From NCBI RefSeq assembly GCF_016919005.1, contig NZ_JAFFQE010000002.1:558001-622000 (forward strand): DNA of 64,000 nucleotides, in the 5' to 3' direction. Both the position numbers and the translations under genes were made by a program. Below are positions 47,843 to 57,112 of this stretch, piece after piece. Source of the DNA: Desulfopila inferna. Lineage in GTDB: Bacteria > Desulfobacterota > Desulfobulbia > Desulfobulbales > Desulfocapsaceae. The notes under the pieces were generated by a model. It had not been told where the DNA came from. It saw only the letters and a program-made list of their open reading frames with translations, and did not search any database. Each line of letters begins with the position of its first letter. Positions within the stretch are counted from its first letter, which is position 1.

Positions 47843-48618
47843 GGATTCATCACGGCGTACTCTCTGCTGCGCTGCTGTTGTTGTTGTGCCCATCCGCACA
47901 GGCTCATTTCGGCATGGTCATTCCATCAGACAACATCGTGACCCAGAACCGTAAAGAAATCACTCTCACCCTTTCCTTTTCTCATCCTTTCGAGGGAATC
48001 GGCATGGACATGGAACAACCCAGCCGGTTCTATGTTGTTCTGGGAGAAGAGAGCACCGATCTCCTGCCGGATATACAACAAACACAAGTCATGGACCATC
48101 TATCCTGGCAGACTTCCCACAAACTGCAGCGTCCCGGCGTATATCAATATATAATGGAGCCCGCACCATACTGGGAACCAGCGGAGGATCTCTATATTAT
48201 CCACTACACCAAAACCATTGTTGCCGCTTTTGGCGATAATGAAGGATGGTCGGAGCCGATCGGCCTTCCTACCGAAATTATTCCGCTTATGCGGCCTTAT
48301 GGCAACTATGCGGGTAATACCTTCACAGGCCAGGTGCTGATAGGGGGACAGCCTGCTGCAGGCAGCGAAGTTGAAGTCGAGTTTTACAACAAGGACAACG
48401 TCCTTAAGAGTCCAAGCGAATACCACATCACCCAGGTGGTCACTACCGACGGCAACGGGATGTTTAGCTTCAGTTGTCCTGTTCCGGGCTGGTGGGGATT
48501 TTCGGCGTTGAGTGAAGCGGATTACACCATGACCGGTCCCGACAACAAGGAAAAAAACGTGGAACTCGGCGGTGTTCTCTGGCTTTATTTCGACGATCTT
48601 GTTACCGCGGACAAATAA
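47839..48618 (+). CDS. nikK: NikK-like DUF4198 periplasmic component
   Basis: A 259-residue exported protein with a signal peptide ending PSAQA, again exposing an N-terminal His (HFGMVIPSD) after cleavage. The DUF4198 pattern covers the rest: [40 protein letters not shown], and a second Ig-like part ([21 protein letters not shown]). DUF4198 proteins accompany NikM/NikL in nickel uptake and probably bind Ni in the periplasm. Overlaps nikL and abuts nikQ. Confidence 0.85.
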   Translation: MRIHHGVLSAALLLLLCPSAQAHFGMVIPSDNIVTQNRKEITLTLSFSHPFEGIGMDMEQPSRFYVVLGEESTDLLPDIQQTQVMDHLSWQTSHKLQRPGVYQYIMEPAPYWEPAEDLYIIHYTKTIVAAFGDNEGWSEPIGLPTEIIPLMRPYGNYAGNTFTGQVLIGGQPAAGSEVEVEFYNKDNVLKSPSEYHITQVVTTDGNGMFSFSCPVPGWWGFSALSEADYTMTGPDNKEKNVELGGVLWLYFDDLVTADK

Positions 48619-49371
48619 ATGATTGAAGAACTCTTTGCGCAGGGTGACTCTTTTTTGCACCGCCGGGATCCGCGGGGAAAAGTTGTGGCCGCACTCTGTT
48701 TCACTGTCACAGTTGCCCTGTTGAACTCCTTTGCCGCTTTGTGGCCGGCACTTGTCCTGTCACTTTTTCTGGTTCTGCTCGCCAGGCTGCCACTCCTCTC
48801 CGTGCTCAAAAGGATGCTGCTGGTCAATGGGTTTACTCTGTTTCTCTGGATCTCGCTGCCGCTTACCTACGGCGGCGGGCAGCCGATCGATACTGCTTTT
48901 TTGAGCCTCAGCAGGGAAGGTATGGTGCTGGCAGCGCTCATCACCCTGAAAACCAACACCATCGTACTGACTATAATCGCTCTGCTGACAACTTCGTCGG
49001 TTGCCGAGCTTGGAAGCGCCTTGGATAGACTGCGATTTTCCCAAAAGATCTGTTTTCTGCTGCTCTATTCCTATCGCTACGTGTTTGTGATATACCAGGA
49101 GTATGCCAGACTGCTTCGGGCGGCAAAGCTGCGCTCTTTCTCGCCGGGGACCAACCTGCACACCTACAGAACGTTCGGCTATCTTTTCGGTATGACCCTG
49201 GTGAAAAGCTATAACCGTTCCCGGCGTATCCATCAAGCCATGCTGCTGCGGGGCTTTGACGGCAGGCTGGTATCATTGTATAGCTATCGTTTCTGTAAGA
49301 TTGACGTAGTTTTTGTCTCTTTTATTGCTCTTGCCGTCATAAGCGTCATACTCCTGAACATCACCTATTGA
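48619..49371 (+). CDS. nikQ: ECF transporter transmembrane protein (CbiQ/NikQ)
   Basis: A 250-residue T-component with five or so helices and the coupling motifs of the CbiQ family: AKLRSFSPG (the A-R-x motif that contacts the ATPase) near residue 170 and RSRRIHQAMLLRGFDG near 210. The start follows the stop of nikK directly. The expected ATPase gene is not next; an alpha/beta hydrolase gene intervenes. Confidence 0.93.
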   Translation: MIEELFAQGDSFLHRRDPRGKVVAALCFTVTVALLNSFAALWPALVLSLFLVLLARLPLLSVLKRMLLVNGFTLFLWISLPLTYGGGQPIDTAFLSLSREGMVLAALITLKTNTIVLTIIALLTTSSVAELGSALDRLRFSQKICFLLLYSYRYVFVIYQEYARLLRAAKLRSFSPGTNLHTYRTFGYLFGMTLVKSYNRSRRIHQAMLLRGFDGRLVSLYSYRFCKIDVVFVSFIALAVISVILLNITY

Positions 49372-49508
49372 CCTGATATTGCAGATCATTACACTTGAAA
49401 AATGCCACAAAAAACAAAAAGCAGAGTTAAGGCCAACGACAGGCTTTGACAACTACCAAGGCACATTTATCCAACCCAGCTGAGAGAGATGATCAATCTT
49501 GATCCCTC

Positions 49509-50276
49509 ATGACGAGCAAAAGCACCACAATCAATATTTTTTTGCTTCGTGGACTGGCCCGTGAGGTTCGCCACTGGGGAACCTTTCCGGAAACGTTGCG
49601 GGCTGCCGGTGCCGGAATAGAAGTTACTCCCCTGGAAATTCCCGGGGCCGGAGTCCTGCGAAATGAAAGCTCCCCGACCACTATCAGTGAATATGTCGAA
49701 AGAATACGGCCACAATTCCTTCGCCATAGCCGGGACCAGGAACATAACTTCCTTCTTGGCCTTTCCCTTGGCGGCATGATAGCCGCACAATGGATCGACA
49801 CCTATCCCTCCGATTATCGAGCGGCTGTTATTATCAACAGCAGCAGTTCTCTCTCTCCTCCCAGGCAGAGGATTTCTCTCTCCGGACTTAAGGCCCTGAT
49901 TGGCAGTCTCCTGATCCGGGACGTTTACCGGCAGGAGAAAAGAATAGCCGATAAAGTCTGCAATCTCGCAGATACTGAAAAAATCGCCCGGCAATGGGCG
50001 GACATCAGCAGGAGCGCACCCATTGCCAGATACAACGTCCTTCGTCAGCTTTTTGCCTCTGCCATCTTTTCGCTGCCGCGGGAGGTAAAGGTTCCGGTGC
50101 TTATTCTCAGCAGTGCCCGGGACAGGCTGGTTTCACCAAGCTGCTCGCGCGATATCGCTCAAGTCTGGGGATCACCTGTCATAAGTCATAACCGGGCCGG
50201 CCATGATCTGACAACAGACGATCCCGACTGGTGCATTTCCCACATTCTCCCGTGGCTGTTTCGTCTCGGGCGCTGA
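49509..50276 (+). CDS. alpha/beta hydrolase within the nickel operon
   Basis: A 255-residue hydrolase with the nucleophile elbow GLSLGGM near residue 86, an acid in SSARDRLVSP, and a histidine in AGHDLTTDDP near the end, giving the Ser-Asp-His triad. It begins with FLLRGLAREVRHWG, the oxyanion-strand region. Substrate unknown. It sits between nikQ and nikO, same strand, gaps of about 130 bases on each side, so co-transcription is likely but a role in nickel use is not shown. Confidence 0.85.
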   Translation: MTSKSTTINIFLLRGLAREVRHWGTFPETLRAAGAGIEVTPLEIPGAGVLRNESSPTTISEYVERIRPQFLRHSRDQEHNFLLGLSLGGMIAAQWIDTYPSDYRAAVIINSSSSLSPPRQRISLSGLKALIGSLLIRDVYRQEKRIADKVCNLADTEKIARQWADISRSAPIARYNVLRQLFASAIFSLPREVKVPVLILSSARDRLVSPSCSRDIAQVWGSPVISHNRAGHDLTTDDPDWCISHILPWLFRLGR

Positions 50277-50403
50277 TTGGTTCCTTTTAATTTCAGACCG
50301 GCGGTTGTCGTCCTCTCGTGCTTTTTGAGACGAAATGCAGTAGAAAGGAAAGAAATACGGAATTCTCCACTGGAGAGCACTTTTTAACAAGAGAATACAA
50401 CGA

Positions 50404-51132
50404 ATGTCCGATCCTCACTTTATCGAACTCAGCGATATCAGCTATAGCTTTTCCGCGGAAACTCCTCCTCTTCTCCACGATATTAACTTCACCATCGGAA
50501 AAGAAAAAATAGGGCTGATCGGTCCCAACGGCAGCGGTAAAACAACTCTTTTCCACATCATAATGGGGCTACTCCGCCCCAGTGGAGGAAAGATCTTCTT
50601 CAAAGGTGAAGAGATTTCCACACAAAAACAATTTAAGCCGTTGCGCAGGGAAGTGGGTTTTCTTTTTCAGAGCTCCGATGACCAGCTCTTTTCGCCAACC
50701 GTACTTGAAGATGTCGCCTTTGGCCCACTCAACCTCGGCTTCAGCATCGATGAAGCGCGGCAGATCTCTCTGGACACCCTGAAAGACCTCGGCCTTGAGG
50801 GATTCGAGAATCGCATTACCCATAAATTATCAGGAGGTGAGAAGAAACTGGTGGCCCTGGCGACCATTCTCGCCATGAAACCCAGGCTCCTTCTCCTTGA
50901 TGAACCAACCAACAACCTCGACCTCGAGATTCTCTCCCGGCTCACCGACATACTCAACACCCTGGAGCTGCCCTTTGTCATCATTTCCCATGACTGGGAT
51001 TTCCTGGCCGAGACAACCTCCTCGCTCTATACCATTGACCATGGACATCTCCACAAGTGTGGAGAAGATCATATTCATGAACATCGCCACGTTCACCCCT
51101 ATGGTGATCGGCCCCACCAACACAAAGACTGA
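50404..51132 (+). CDS. nikO: nickel/cobalt ECF transporter ATPase (CbiO/NikO) with His-rich tail
   Basis: A 242-residue ABC ATPase with Walker A GPNGSGKTTL, Q-loop FQSSDDQLF, signature LSGGEKKLVALATILA, Walker B LLLLDEPTNNLD and switch ISHDWDFL. The last ~30 residues are rich in His (HGHLHKCGEDHIHEHRHVHP), a probable metal-binding tail that could buffer Ni2+ arriving in the cytoplasm or sense it. Overlaps nothing; the glycosyltransferase-like gene starts two bases after the stop. Confidence 0.94.
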   Translation: MSDPHFIELSDISYSFSAETPPLLHDINFTIGKEKIGLIGPNGSGKTTLFHIIMGLLRPSGGKIFFKGEEISTQKQFKPLRREVGFLFQSSDDQLFSPTVLEDVAFGPLNLGFSIDEARQISLDTLKDLGLEGFENRITHKLSGGEKKLVALATILAMKPRLLLLDEPTNNLDLEILSRLTDILNTLELPFVIISHDWDFLAETTSSLYTIDHGHLHKCGEDHIHEHRHVHPYGDRPHQHKD

Positions 51133-51134
51133 CA

Positions 51135-52193
51135 ATGGTTCACATAGGCTGTTTTGTCTCCCCACATGGTTTCGGCCATGCTACACGAACGGCGGCTGTA
51201 CTGGAGGCCTTGGGAAAACATCTTGATTTTACCGCCCATATCTTCAGCACCGTAGGAGAAGAAATTTTTGCCCAGACCCTTACCAACTTCACCTACCATC
51301 ATCAGTTAACCGACATTGGTTTTATACAGGACGATGCCTTTCACCTCGATATGCAGGCAACTTGTGCAGAACTTGAGGCGTTGCTGCCCTATCGCGAAGA
51401 TCTTATCGATAATCTGGCGGCGATGTGCCGCAAATGTTCTTTTCTTCTCTGTGACATCAGTGGACTGGGAATACAGGTGGGGAAGAGGACGGGAATCCCT
51501 TCGGTTCTCATTGAAAATTTCACCTGGGACTGGCTCTATGCTTTTTATACCAGGAGTCACCCAAAACTTGGCTTTTTCAAAGATTACCTGGCTGAAACCT
51601 TCCTTTCGGCTGATTTTCACATCCAGACAGAACCGCTCTGCGCTCCTGTTGCTGCGGATCTCCACTGCGGACCTATCTTCAGAAAAACCCGGGGAGATCT
51701 GGATAAGCTGAGGGAAGAGCTCGGAGGAGGTTTACGAACCATGGTCCTCGTCACTCTTGGCGGCATTGGCTATACACCCGACTTTTTAAACGAGCTTCAG
51801 AAGTATGATTCCTTCTTTTTTGTCTTTGGAGGACAGCAGCTGGAACACAGGAAGGGGAAAAATGTGCTGCTTCTTGACAGATCCGCTAAATATTACCACC
51901 CCGACCTCATTGGCTGCGCCGATATCGTCGTCTTTAAAAGCGGCTACTCAACTCTGGCCGAATGTTACCAGTGCGGCACTTCTTCACTTTGTATTCAACG
52001 GGATTTTGCCGAATCGAAAGCCCTGGAGCGTTTCGCGGAAAAAGAGATGGGCTCCACCATCATCTCACAAAACGAGTTCCTTTCCGGAAAATGGCCGGCA
52101 CTACTGACCCGTGAGGTACAGGGGGGCAAAGCTGCTGTTCGGAATGGTGCCGATGAGGTTGCCGAATTTCTCCTGGGCCGGCTGCGCCTTTGA
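51135..52193 (+). CDS. glycosyltransferase-like protein, GT-B fold
   Basis: A 352-residue protein with the GT-B opening FVSPHGFGHATRTAAVLEALG, a middle NFTWDWLYAFY stretch, and a C-terminal sugar-donor region (LVTLGGIGYTPDF, DLIGCADIVVFKSGYSTLAE), similar in layout to MurG-like and sugar-kinase-associated transferases. The donor and acceptor are unknown. The two-base gap after nikO suggests translation in the same mRNA; its job in a nickel operon is unclear. Confidence 0.82.
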   Translation: MVHIGCFVSPHGFGHATRTAAVLEALGKHLDFTAHIFSTVGEEIFAQTLTNFTYHHQLTDIGFIQDDAFHLDMQATCAELEALLPYREDLIDNLAAMCRKCSFLLCDISGLGIQVGKRTGIPSVLIENFTWDWLYAFYTRSHPKLGFFKDYLAETFLSADFHIQTEPLCAPVAADLHCGPIFRKTRGDLDKLREELGGGLRTMVLVTLGGIGYTPDFLNELQKYDSFFFVFGGQQLEHRKGKNVLLLDRSAKYYHPDLIGCADIVVFKSGYSTLAECYQCGTSSLCIQRDFAESKALERFAEKEMGSTIISQNEFLSGKWPALLTREVQGGKAAVRNGADEVAEFLLGRLRL

Positions 52194-52199
52194 GACCCG

Positions 52200-52709
52200 C
52201 TAGCCCAATCTTACTGCTTCAGGATCCTGGGCATCATAGCTGACCTCCCAGGACTCCTGTTCAAAATCGGTATCGGTTATGGTATCAATCTCCATTTTCA
52301 GATATTTTCCGGCTGCGGTAATAGCCTCACTGCCGTCGGCCAGCACTATTTCTCCACTTCCTTCAAAAATCTTTTTCCTGTCCCTGGTTATTCGGGCCAG
52401 AACCTGAATTTCCCCATGCAGCGGAACCGGCTTTTTCAGTTTCATGGAAAAATCCACGGTAACGCCCCAGACAGTGCCGGAATATTTCATCATGATGGCC
52501 CTGCCGATCGTCTCGTCGAGAATGGCCGCAGCTATGCCGCCATGCAGGCGGCCGGGGTATCCCTGATGTTCAGGGGCGGGCATAAACCGCGCCAGAAGAT
52601 CCCCGTTTTCCAGCTCGTAAAACCTGCTCTTCAGACCGAAACCATTGTCCGTACCGCAGACAAAACACATTTTAGAATTAGGCTGTTTTCCCTTAACTGC
52701 TAATTGCAT
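52200..52709 (-). CDS. PaaI-family hotdog thioesterase
   Basis: A 169-residue hotdog-fold thioesterase. The motif RLHGGIAAAILDETIGRAIMM holds the catalytic Asp/Glu and the characteristic HGG, and VTVDFSMKLKKPVPLHGE is the second strand pair. Likely hydrolyses acyl-CoA. An N-terminal CFVCGTDNGFGL resembles a small zinc-binding or CxxC start often seen in this subgroup. AAGGAGA precedes the start. It leads into the following genes on the same strand. Confidence 0.88.
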   Translation of the reverse strand: MQLAVKGKQPNSKMCFVCGTDNGFGLKSRFYELENGDLLARFMPAPEHQGYPGRLHGGIAAAILDETIGRAIMMKYSGTVWGVTVDFSMKLKKPVPLHGEIQVLARITRDRKKIFEGSGEIVLADGSEAITAAGKYLKMEIDTITDTDFEQESWEVSYDAQDPEAVRLG

Positions 52710-52732
52710 ATATTCTCCTTGGCCAGGATTAT

Positions 52733-53356
52733 TCAGATGCTTTGTTTTTCCAAGGCTTCCGGTTGCAATGCTGGTGGCCCCTTTACCAGCATTTCCGCAA
52801 TGTTCAGTTTAACCCTGGGATAGCGCTGCCTCTGGTTGTTGAGGTAATCGTTTTCCAAAATTGCCAGCCGTTGCAGCATTGGGGTACGCTCAACCACGGG
52901 GGTTTTTTTATTTTCACCTCTTTGCTCCTGACAGCGAAAGCAGCCGGGAAAGTGCAGTATTTTCCCATCGGGTCGGGTCAATGTTGCCGGAACCCCGTGT
53001 GTTCTGCAGACCATTAAGCGGTGCTTGTAGATGATACAGAGGCCGTTCTCGTTCAGCGGACACATGATTTGCGGTCGTCTGCCCTGTTGCAGGTCTCTTT
53101 CAGCCCGGATGACATAATCATGCGCCCTGGCAAAAATCTGCTGCTGCTTCCCGTTGTCCAGTTCACCGACGCCAAGCCACAGGTAGCTCCACTCAATATA
53201 GGTATGATGGAGGAAATAGGAGTCGCAACAGTTATCGGGACAACCCCGGCAGCTGAAATCGAGTTCGGCCGCAACTTTGTCGTAGGCCGTTTCCATTGCT
53301 GTATATATCTCTTCTATCCGCACTATCATGGAGGCGGAAAGGTTTACATCATTCAT
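52733..53356 (-). CDS. cysteine-cluster protein, YkgJ-like
   Basis: A 207-residue protein with Cys motifs CRGCPDNCCDSYF, CPLNENGLCIIYKHR and CRTHGVP, plus a CFRC near residue 150. The spacing C-x2-C-x3-CC and C-x7-C-x8-C is that of Fe-S or Zn binding families. It begins with a helical segment. The ribosome binding site is ACGAG from the end of a TCGTAAAAA-family repeat. Precedes the thioesterase by 24 bases. Function unknown. Confidence 0.78.
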   Translation of the reverse strand: MNDVNLSASMIVRIEEIYTAMETAYDKVAAELDFSCRGCPDNCCDSYFLHHTYIEWSYLWLGVGELDNGKQQQIFARAHDYVIRAERDLQQGRRPQIMCPLNENGLCIIYKHRLMVCRTHGVPATLTRPDGKILHFPGCFRCQEQRGENKKTPVVERTPMLQRLAILENDYLNNQRQRYPRVKLNIAEMLVKGPPALQPEALEKQSI

Positions 53357-53360
53357 TGTT

Positions 53361-53454
53361 GATACTCTCGTAAAAAATTTCCACGATGTCAGATGGTTAG
53401 ATAAAAAGTTCGATATACAAGGCGCGGAAGATCGGGCTTTTTACGCCGCCATCA
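53361..53454. repeat. TCGTAAAAA-family palindromic repeat, copy 6
   Basis: GATACTCTCGTAAAAAATTTCC to GGGCTTTTTACGCCGCCATC. Internal AGATAAAAAGTTCGATATACAAGGCGC...ATCGGGCTTTTT echoes copy 2. Provides ACGAG in front of the Cys-cluster gene. Confidence 0.65.
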
Positions 53455-54018
53455 TTATTCATTTTCGGTAAAGCTCTGCACCTGGTAGATGTACACTTCC
53501 ACCTCACCGCCTTTCCAGCATTCCTTCGACAGGCCGGCCTTTTGGCAAAGATGGGCGAGAAATTGTTCTGTCTCCGGAAGCTGCTCCCATACCTGAGGCA
53601 AAAAGGTGGCGGAACGGACGCCGTGCCGGAGAATCACCCCATCCACTCCTGGACGCAGTTTTTTCAACAGGTCTTTGGAATCGGTATAGGAAAGCCTGCT
53701 TGCCGGGGTAAGAACGGAAAGAGATATTTCTACCTCATCAAACTCTTTGCGGGACAGCGGAGAAAATCTATAATCCTCAAAGGCGGCATTAAGAGCATTA
53801 TCGCGGACACCATCCCGCAATGACCTGACCGGTTCGATATTGCCGATACACCCCCGCAACCGGTTATCAATCTTAAGAGTGACAAAGGTTCCTCCCGCCT
53901 CATCAAGGACTGGATCATTCTCCTGCGGAGGCGATAGCGCCTCTCCCAGTTTTTTGCCGATAGCGGCCCTGGCGATTTTAAGCAGGATTGAACCCTGTTT
54001 TTCTGTCAATTTTCTCAT
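53455..54018 (-). CDS. AMMECR1-domain protein (AmmeMemoRadiSam system A-like)
   Basis: A 187-residue protein made of one AMMECR1 domain: GTFVTLKIDNRLRGCIGNIEPV (with the RGCIG core), DNALNAAFEDYRFSPLS, EVEISLSVLTPAS, and LRPGVDGVILRHGVRSATFLPQVWEQLP. In other organisms it accompanies MEMO1-like and radical-SAM genes; neither is here. Its catalytic role is not established; RGCIG suggests a redox- or substrate-binding Cys. GAGGTGAG is in front of the start. Tight gap to the thiolase gene upstream. Confidence 0.9.
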   Translation of the reverse strand: MRKLTEKQGSILLKIARAAIGKKLGEALSPPQENDPVLDEAGGTFVTLKIDNRLRGCIGNIEPVRSLRDGVRDNALNAAFEDYRFSPLSRKEFDEVEISLSVLTPASRLSYTDSKDLLKKLRPGVDGVILRHGVRSATFLPQVWEQLPETEQFLAHLCQKAGLSKECWKGGEVEVYIYQVQSFTENE

Positions 54019-54033
54019 GTTTATTTTCTCACC

Positions 54034-55077
54034 TCAGGAGGTCCATTCAACACCAAGCATCAGGCAGTTGATGCCGCTGCCGATACCCAGGAGAGCTCCT
54101 TTCTGCCCCGCACTGAAGGCCCCTTCTTCTATTGCCATGGCCATAGTAATGGGAGCGGATACAGATCCAACATTCCCCAGTGTCGCCAGGGTTTCGAAAT
54201 TTTTAGTGCTGTCGAGCCGCAATGTATCAAAAAGCAGCTTGGCATGAGCCGAGCCGACCTGGTGGCAGAAAAACCTGTCTATCTCCTCTCCGGACCAGCC
54301 TGGCTGTGAGGAAAAGGAGCGCCAGGTTGACTCGGCGGTTTCCACTCCACGATGCAGCAACTCTTCGGAGTTGGTCTCCATCAATATCGTCTCCCTGCTG
54401 TTCTGCCCCCCATGACAGAGGTTGGAATATTGAGTGTTGGCCCGCCAGGTACCGTGGGTCAGCTTGATCTCGCCACCCTTCGCCTCTGCACGGTTCATAA
54501 ATACAGCCATAGCACCCGAGCCGATGGTCAGTGAAGCAAAGGCGGGTTTTATGGTTTTGCGATTAAGCTTCTCATCGGCCAGCATCGTTTCAATGGTCGA
54601 GGTGATCAATTCTTCGGCAGTCTCTCCGGAAACGACAAGACCATTTTCAACCTGTCCCAACTCAATCATGTTGGCAAGCATCACCATTCCATCGAGAAAA
54701 CCGAGACAGGCATTGGAGATATCAAAGAGAAGGCAATGAGGAGAGATACCCAGCATTTCATGAACAAAGGATGCCGTGGCCGGCTCCATCATGTCTTTGC
54801 AAACGGAGGTGAAAATCAGGCACTCGATGGAGTCGGGGGAAATTCCACCTTCCTCCAGGACCTTTCTGCCGGCACGTGCGGCAGCTTCACTCGGGCGCGT
54901 TCCCTCTTCCCAGAGGCGTCTTTGGTGTATACCGCTCATCAATTCAAGCCTGCCCTGCGGCAGCTTCAATCTTTCATACACGGGCGAGAGGCGCCTCTCA
55001 ATTTCTTCCGAGGTAAGTATTCGTGGAGGCAATTCATAGCCGAAGGTATGGAGGCAAACGTGGGAATATTGTAACAT
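54034..55077 (-). CDS. ketoacyl-ACP synthase III-like, OleA type
   Basis: A 347-residue thiolase-fold enzyme with the catalytic Cys in ISNACLGFLDGM, His in FCHQVGSAHAKLLFD and Asn in LGNVGSVSAPI. Before the active site, GIHQRRLWEEGTRPSEAAA and SVCKDMMEPATASFVHEMLG resemble OleA (the head-to-head condensing enzyme of olefin biosynthesis), including a Glu in the EPATA loop, more than ordinary FabH. OleB, OleC and OleD genes are not in the window. FabH-like alternative is open. Start 55077 has no obvious ribosome binding site. Confidence 0.72.
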   Translation of the reverse strand: MLQYSHVCLHTFGYELPPRILTSEEIERRLSPVYERLKLPQGRLELMSGIHQRRLWEEGTRPSEAAARAGRKVLEEGGISPDSIECLIFTSVCKDMMEPATASFVHEMLGISPHCLLFDISNACLGFLDGMVMLANMIELGQVENGLVVSGETAEELITSTIETMLADEKLNRKTIKPAFASLTIGSGAMAVFMNRAEAKGGEIKLTHGTWRANTQYSNLCHGGQNSRETILMETNSEELLHRGVETAESTWRSFSSQPGWSGEEIDRFFCHQVGSAHAKLLFDTLRLDSTKNFETLATLGNVGSVSAPITMAMAIEEGAFSAGQKGALLGIGSGINCLMLGVEWTS

Positions 55078-55234
55078 GGGTTATATAAAGAAGTATAGGG
55101 GACAACAGAGAGAGCCGGGGGACATGGCCTACATGCTGTTTTAAGGGCGTTCAGATTTTCTGTCCATGATTCCGGGACATTGTCCCCCTGTTTTTCCCTG
55201 GAAACAGCGGATGCCAGAGTCCATCTCGGCAATT

Positions 55235-55282
55235 TCGATGATTTTACGAGATCATCACCTATGATAATATCGTAAAAATCGC
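55235..55282. repeat. TCGTAAAAA-family short palindrome, copy 7
   Basis: CGATGATTTTACGAGATCAT pairs imperfectly with ATGATAATATCGTAAAAATCG around a short loop. It is a compact copy consisting of the two ends only, just before the kinase's 3' end. Confidence 0.6.
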
Positions 55283-55284
55283 CA

Positions 55285-56919
55285 CTAATTAAAATGCTCA
55301 ACTCTCTTTTTCAATTCTTTTTCCATTACTGAGCGGGTGTACAACGCATCAAAACCGCAATCGCTATAATGACGACTCTCTTCTTCCCCGGCAAACCCCA
55401 TTCCCAGAATCGTGGCACGGCAGCCGGAAAACTCCTCGAGTTTGCGGATCATCTTCACCGTCTCCCGACCGTCTTCGAGCGGCAGGGATGAATCGATCAC
55501 AATCATATCGAAGTGGGACAGCGATGCCTCATACATGGCCAGCCTCCCGGTCTCGGCAAGTATCACTGCCCAGCCGTTTTGAACCAGTGGTTCCATTATT
55601 TCATGCTGGTTCACAGGATCACTTCCTACCACCAGAGCTTTTCTGGTCATGCACCGGGCGAGCATTTCGATCAGCTGATCCTTATCAAGGGGCTTGGTGA
55701 GATAGTCATCCATACCGGCTTGCAGGCATCTTTCCCTGTCACCATGCATGGCATGGGCCGTCAGGGCGATAATAGGAGTGTAGCTTCCCTTTTTGCGCTC
55801 TTTTTTGCGGATCATGGCCGTAGCCTCCAGACCATCCATCACCGGCATCTGCACATCCATCAGTATTGACTGAAAGGTGTCTTTTTCCAAGGCCTCCAAG
55901 GCTTCCCTGCCGTTTGAAACAACCGTCACTTCAAGGCCCGCCTGTTCCAGAAAGGCCTTGGTGATGGAGGCATTGATATATTCATCCTCTGCCAGCAGAA
56001 CCCTGGCCCCGCGCAACACCATGCTCCTGTCCTGCACCTGACTGAACATATCCGGAGGCAATTCTCCCATATACATTTCAACAGGGTTTACCACAGGCCA
56101 GGTGAACCAGAAAGTCGAACCTTCAGCGGTGCTGCTCTCAATTCCTATCTCACCGCCGAAAAGCTGCACCAGTCTTGCCGAGACAACCATGCCCAGACCG
56201 CCTTCGCTAAATTTTTCCTCCCCTCCGTTGATATCGAGAGCCAGGGGTGTTTCGAAAATGGAATGCTGTATTGCCGGAGATAAACCGTGGCCTGAATCTT
56301 TTACCGAGAACTTCAGAAGAAGCCTGCCCTTCTCATCGAAACCATCTTTCTCTATCCTGACCGAAACCTGACCTGAATCGGTATTCTTGATGGCATTGCT
56401 GATTATATTACTGAGAACCTGGCGCAGCCTGGCAGGGTCACTGTTGAGATAGTTGGGTATGTCTTTTGAAAAGGTTGCGGAAAAATCCAGGTCTTTGTGT
56501 TTGCAGGAGAGTTTTGCGATATATAGATCATATTCAAGCTCTTCAAATAAATCGAAATTCACCACATCGCGCCGCAGTTTACCCTCGAGCAGCTGGGAGT
56601 AATCGATAACATCGCTGATAACCCCAAAAAGGCGATCAGCCGAAGAGTTGATCATTTCCAGATAATTGCTTTGATCGCTGTCCAGCTCCGTGTCCATAAC
56701 AAGATCCGTCATACCCAGAATTGCATCCATGGGTGTGAGGATTTCATGACTGATGCTTGACCAGAGCTTACTTCTGGTCAGATCTGAGAACGGCAGGCCC
56801 GCCTCGCCATTTCGGCTGGTCAGCAAACCTTCAAGCTTCCTGTTCCTCTCCTGCTGAAATTCGAGTTCGGATTTCAGTCTGACTATTTCCTGTTCCAGTT
56901 CCTGTTGTTTTTTCATCAC
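55285..56919 (-). CDS. soluble hybrid histidine kinase, coil-HisKA-HATPase-REC-REC
   Basis: A 544-residue kinase with no membrane segment and only an N-terminal coiled coil (~1-45). The histidine box is SISHEILTPMDAILG near residue 57, the ATPase has ISNAIKNTDSGQ, VKDSGHGLSP and GGLGMVV, and a full receiver (VLLAEDEYIN, SILMDVQMPVMDGLE) follows. A second receiver (ALVVGSDPVN, DMIVIDSSLPLEDG) lacks the acidic pair at its start and is probably degenerate. Near the HD-GYP, HPt and receiver genes, it likely feeds a local relay. Confidence 0.92.
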   Translation of the reverse strand: MMKKQQELEQEIVRLKSELEFQQERNRKLEGLLTSRNGEAGLPFSDLTRSKLWSSISHEILTPMDAILGMTDLVMDTELDSDQSNYLEMINSSADRLFGVISDVIDYSQLLEGKLRRDVVNFDLFEELEYDLYIAKLSCKHKDLDFSATFSKDIPNYLNSDPARLRQVLSNIISNAIKNTDSGQVSVRIEKDGFDEKGRLLLKFSVKDSGHGLSPAIQHSIFETPLALDINGGEEKFSEGGLGMVVSARLVQLFGGEIGIESSTAEGSTFWFTWPVVNPVEMYMGELPPDMFSQVQDRSMVLRGARVLLAEDEYINASITKAFLEQAGLEVTVVSNGREALEALEKDTFQSILMDVQMPVMDGLEATAMIRKKERKKGSYTPIIALTAHAMHGDRERCLQAGMDDYLTKPLDKDQLIEMLARCMTRKALVVGSDPVNQHEIMEPLVQNGWAVILAETGRLAMYEASLSHFDMIVIDSSLPLEDGRETVKMIRKLEEFSGCRATILGMGFAGEEESRHYSDCGFDALYTRSVMEKELKKRVEHFN

Positions 56920-57020
56920 TTATATAAGAGTATTGGTGAACGTGTTCCCGTGAGATACTGTCCCATTATTGTTACAAAACCCAGCACGGTGGATCGGACT
57001 TTATACAACGACGGCAATCT

Positions 57021-57112
57021 TGATAATTTCGTAAAAAGTCATTGGTTGTCGAGATGAACTCTGGGGAAAGCTCGATATCACAAGCGTAGTATCGAGCTTT
57101 TTACGAGTCCAT
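57021..57112. repeat. TCGTAAAAA-family palindromic repeat, copy 8, with terminator-like hairpin
   Basis: TGATAATTTCGTAAAAAG to CTTTTTACGAGTCCATCA. The inner 11-bp perfect stem AAAGCTCGATA (57067-57077) / TATCGAGCTTT (57090-57100) followed by a T-run would terminate transcription from the HD-GYP gene toward the kinase gene, or the reverse strand. Confidence 0.72.
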
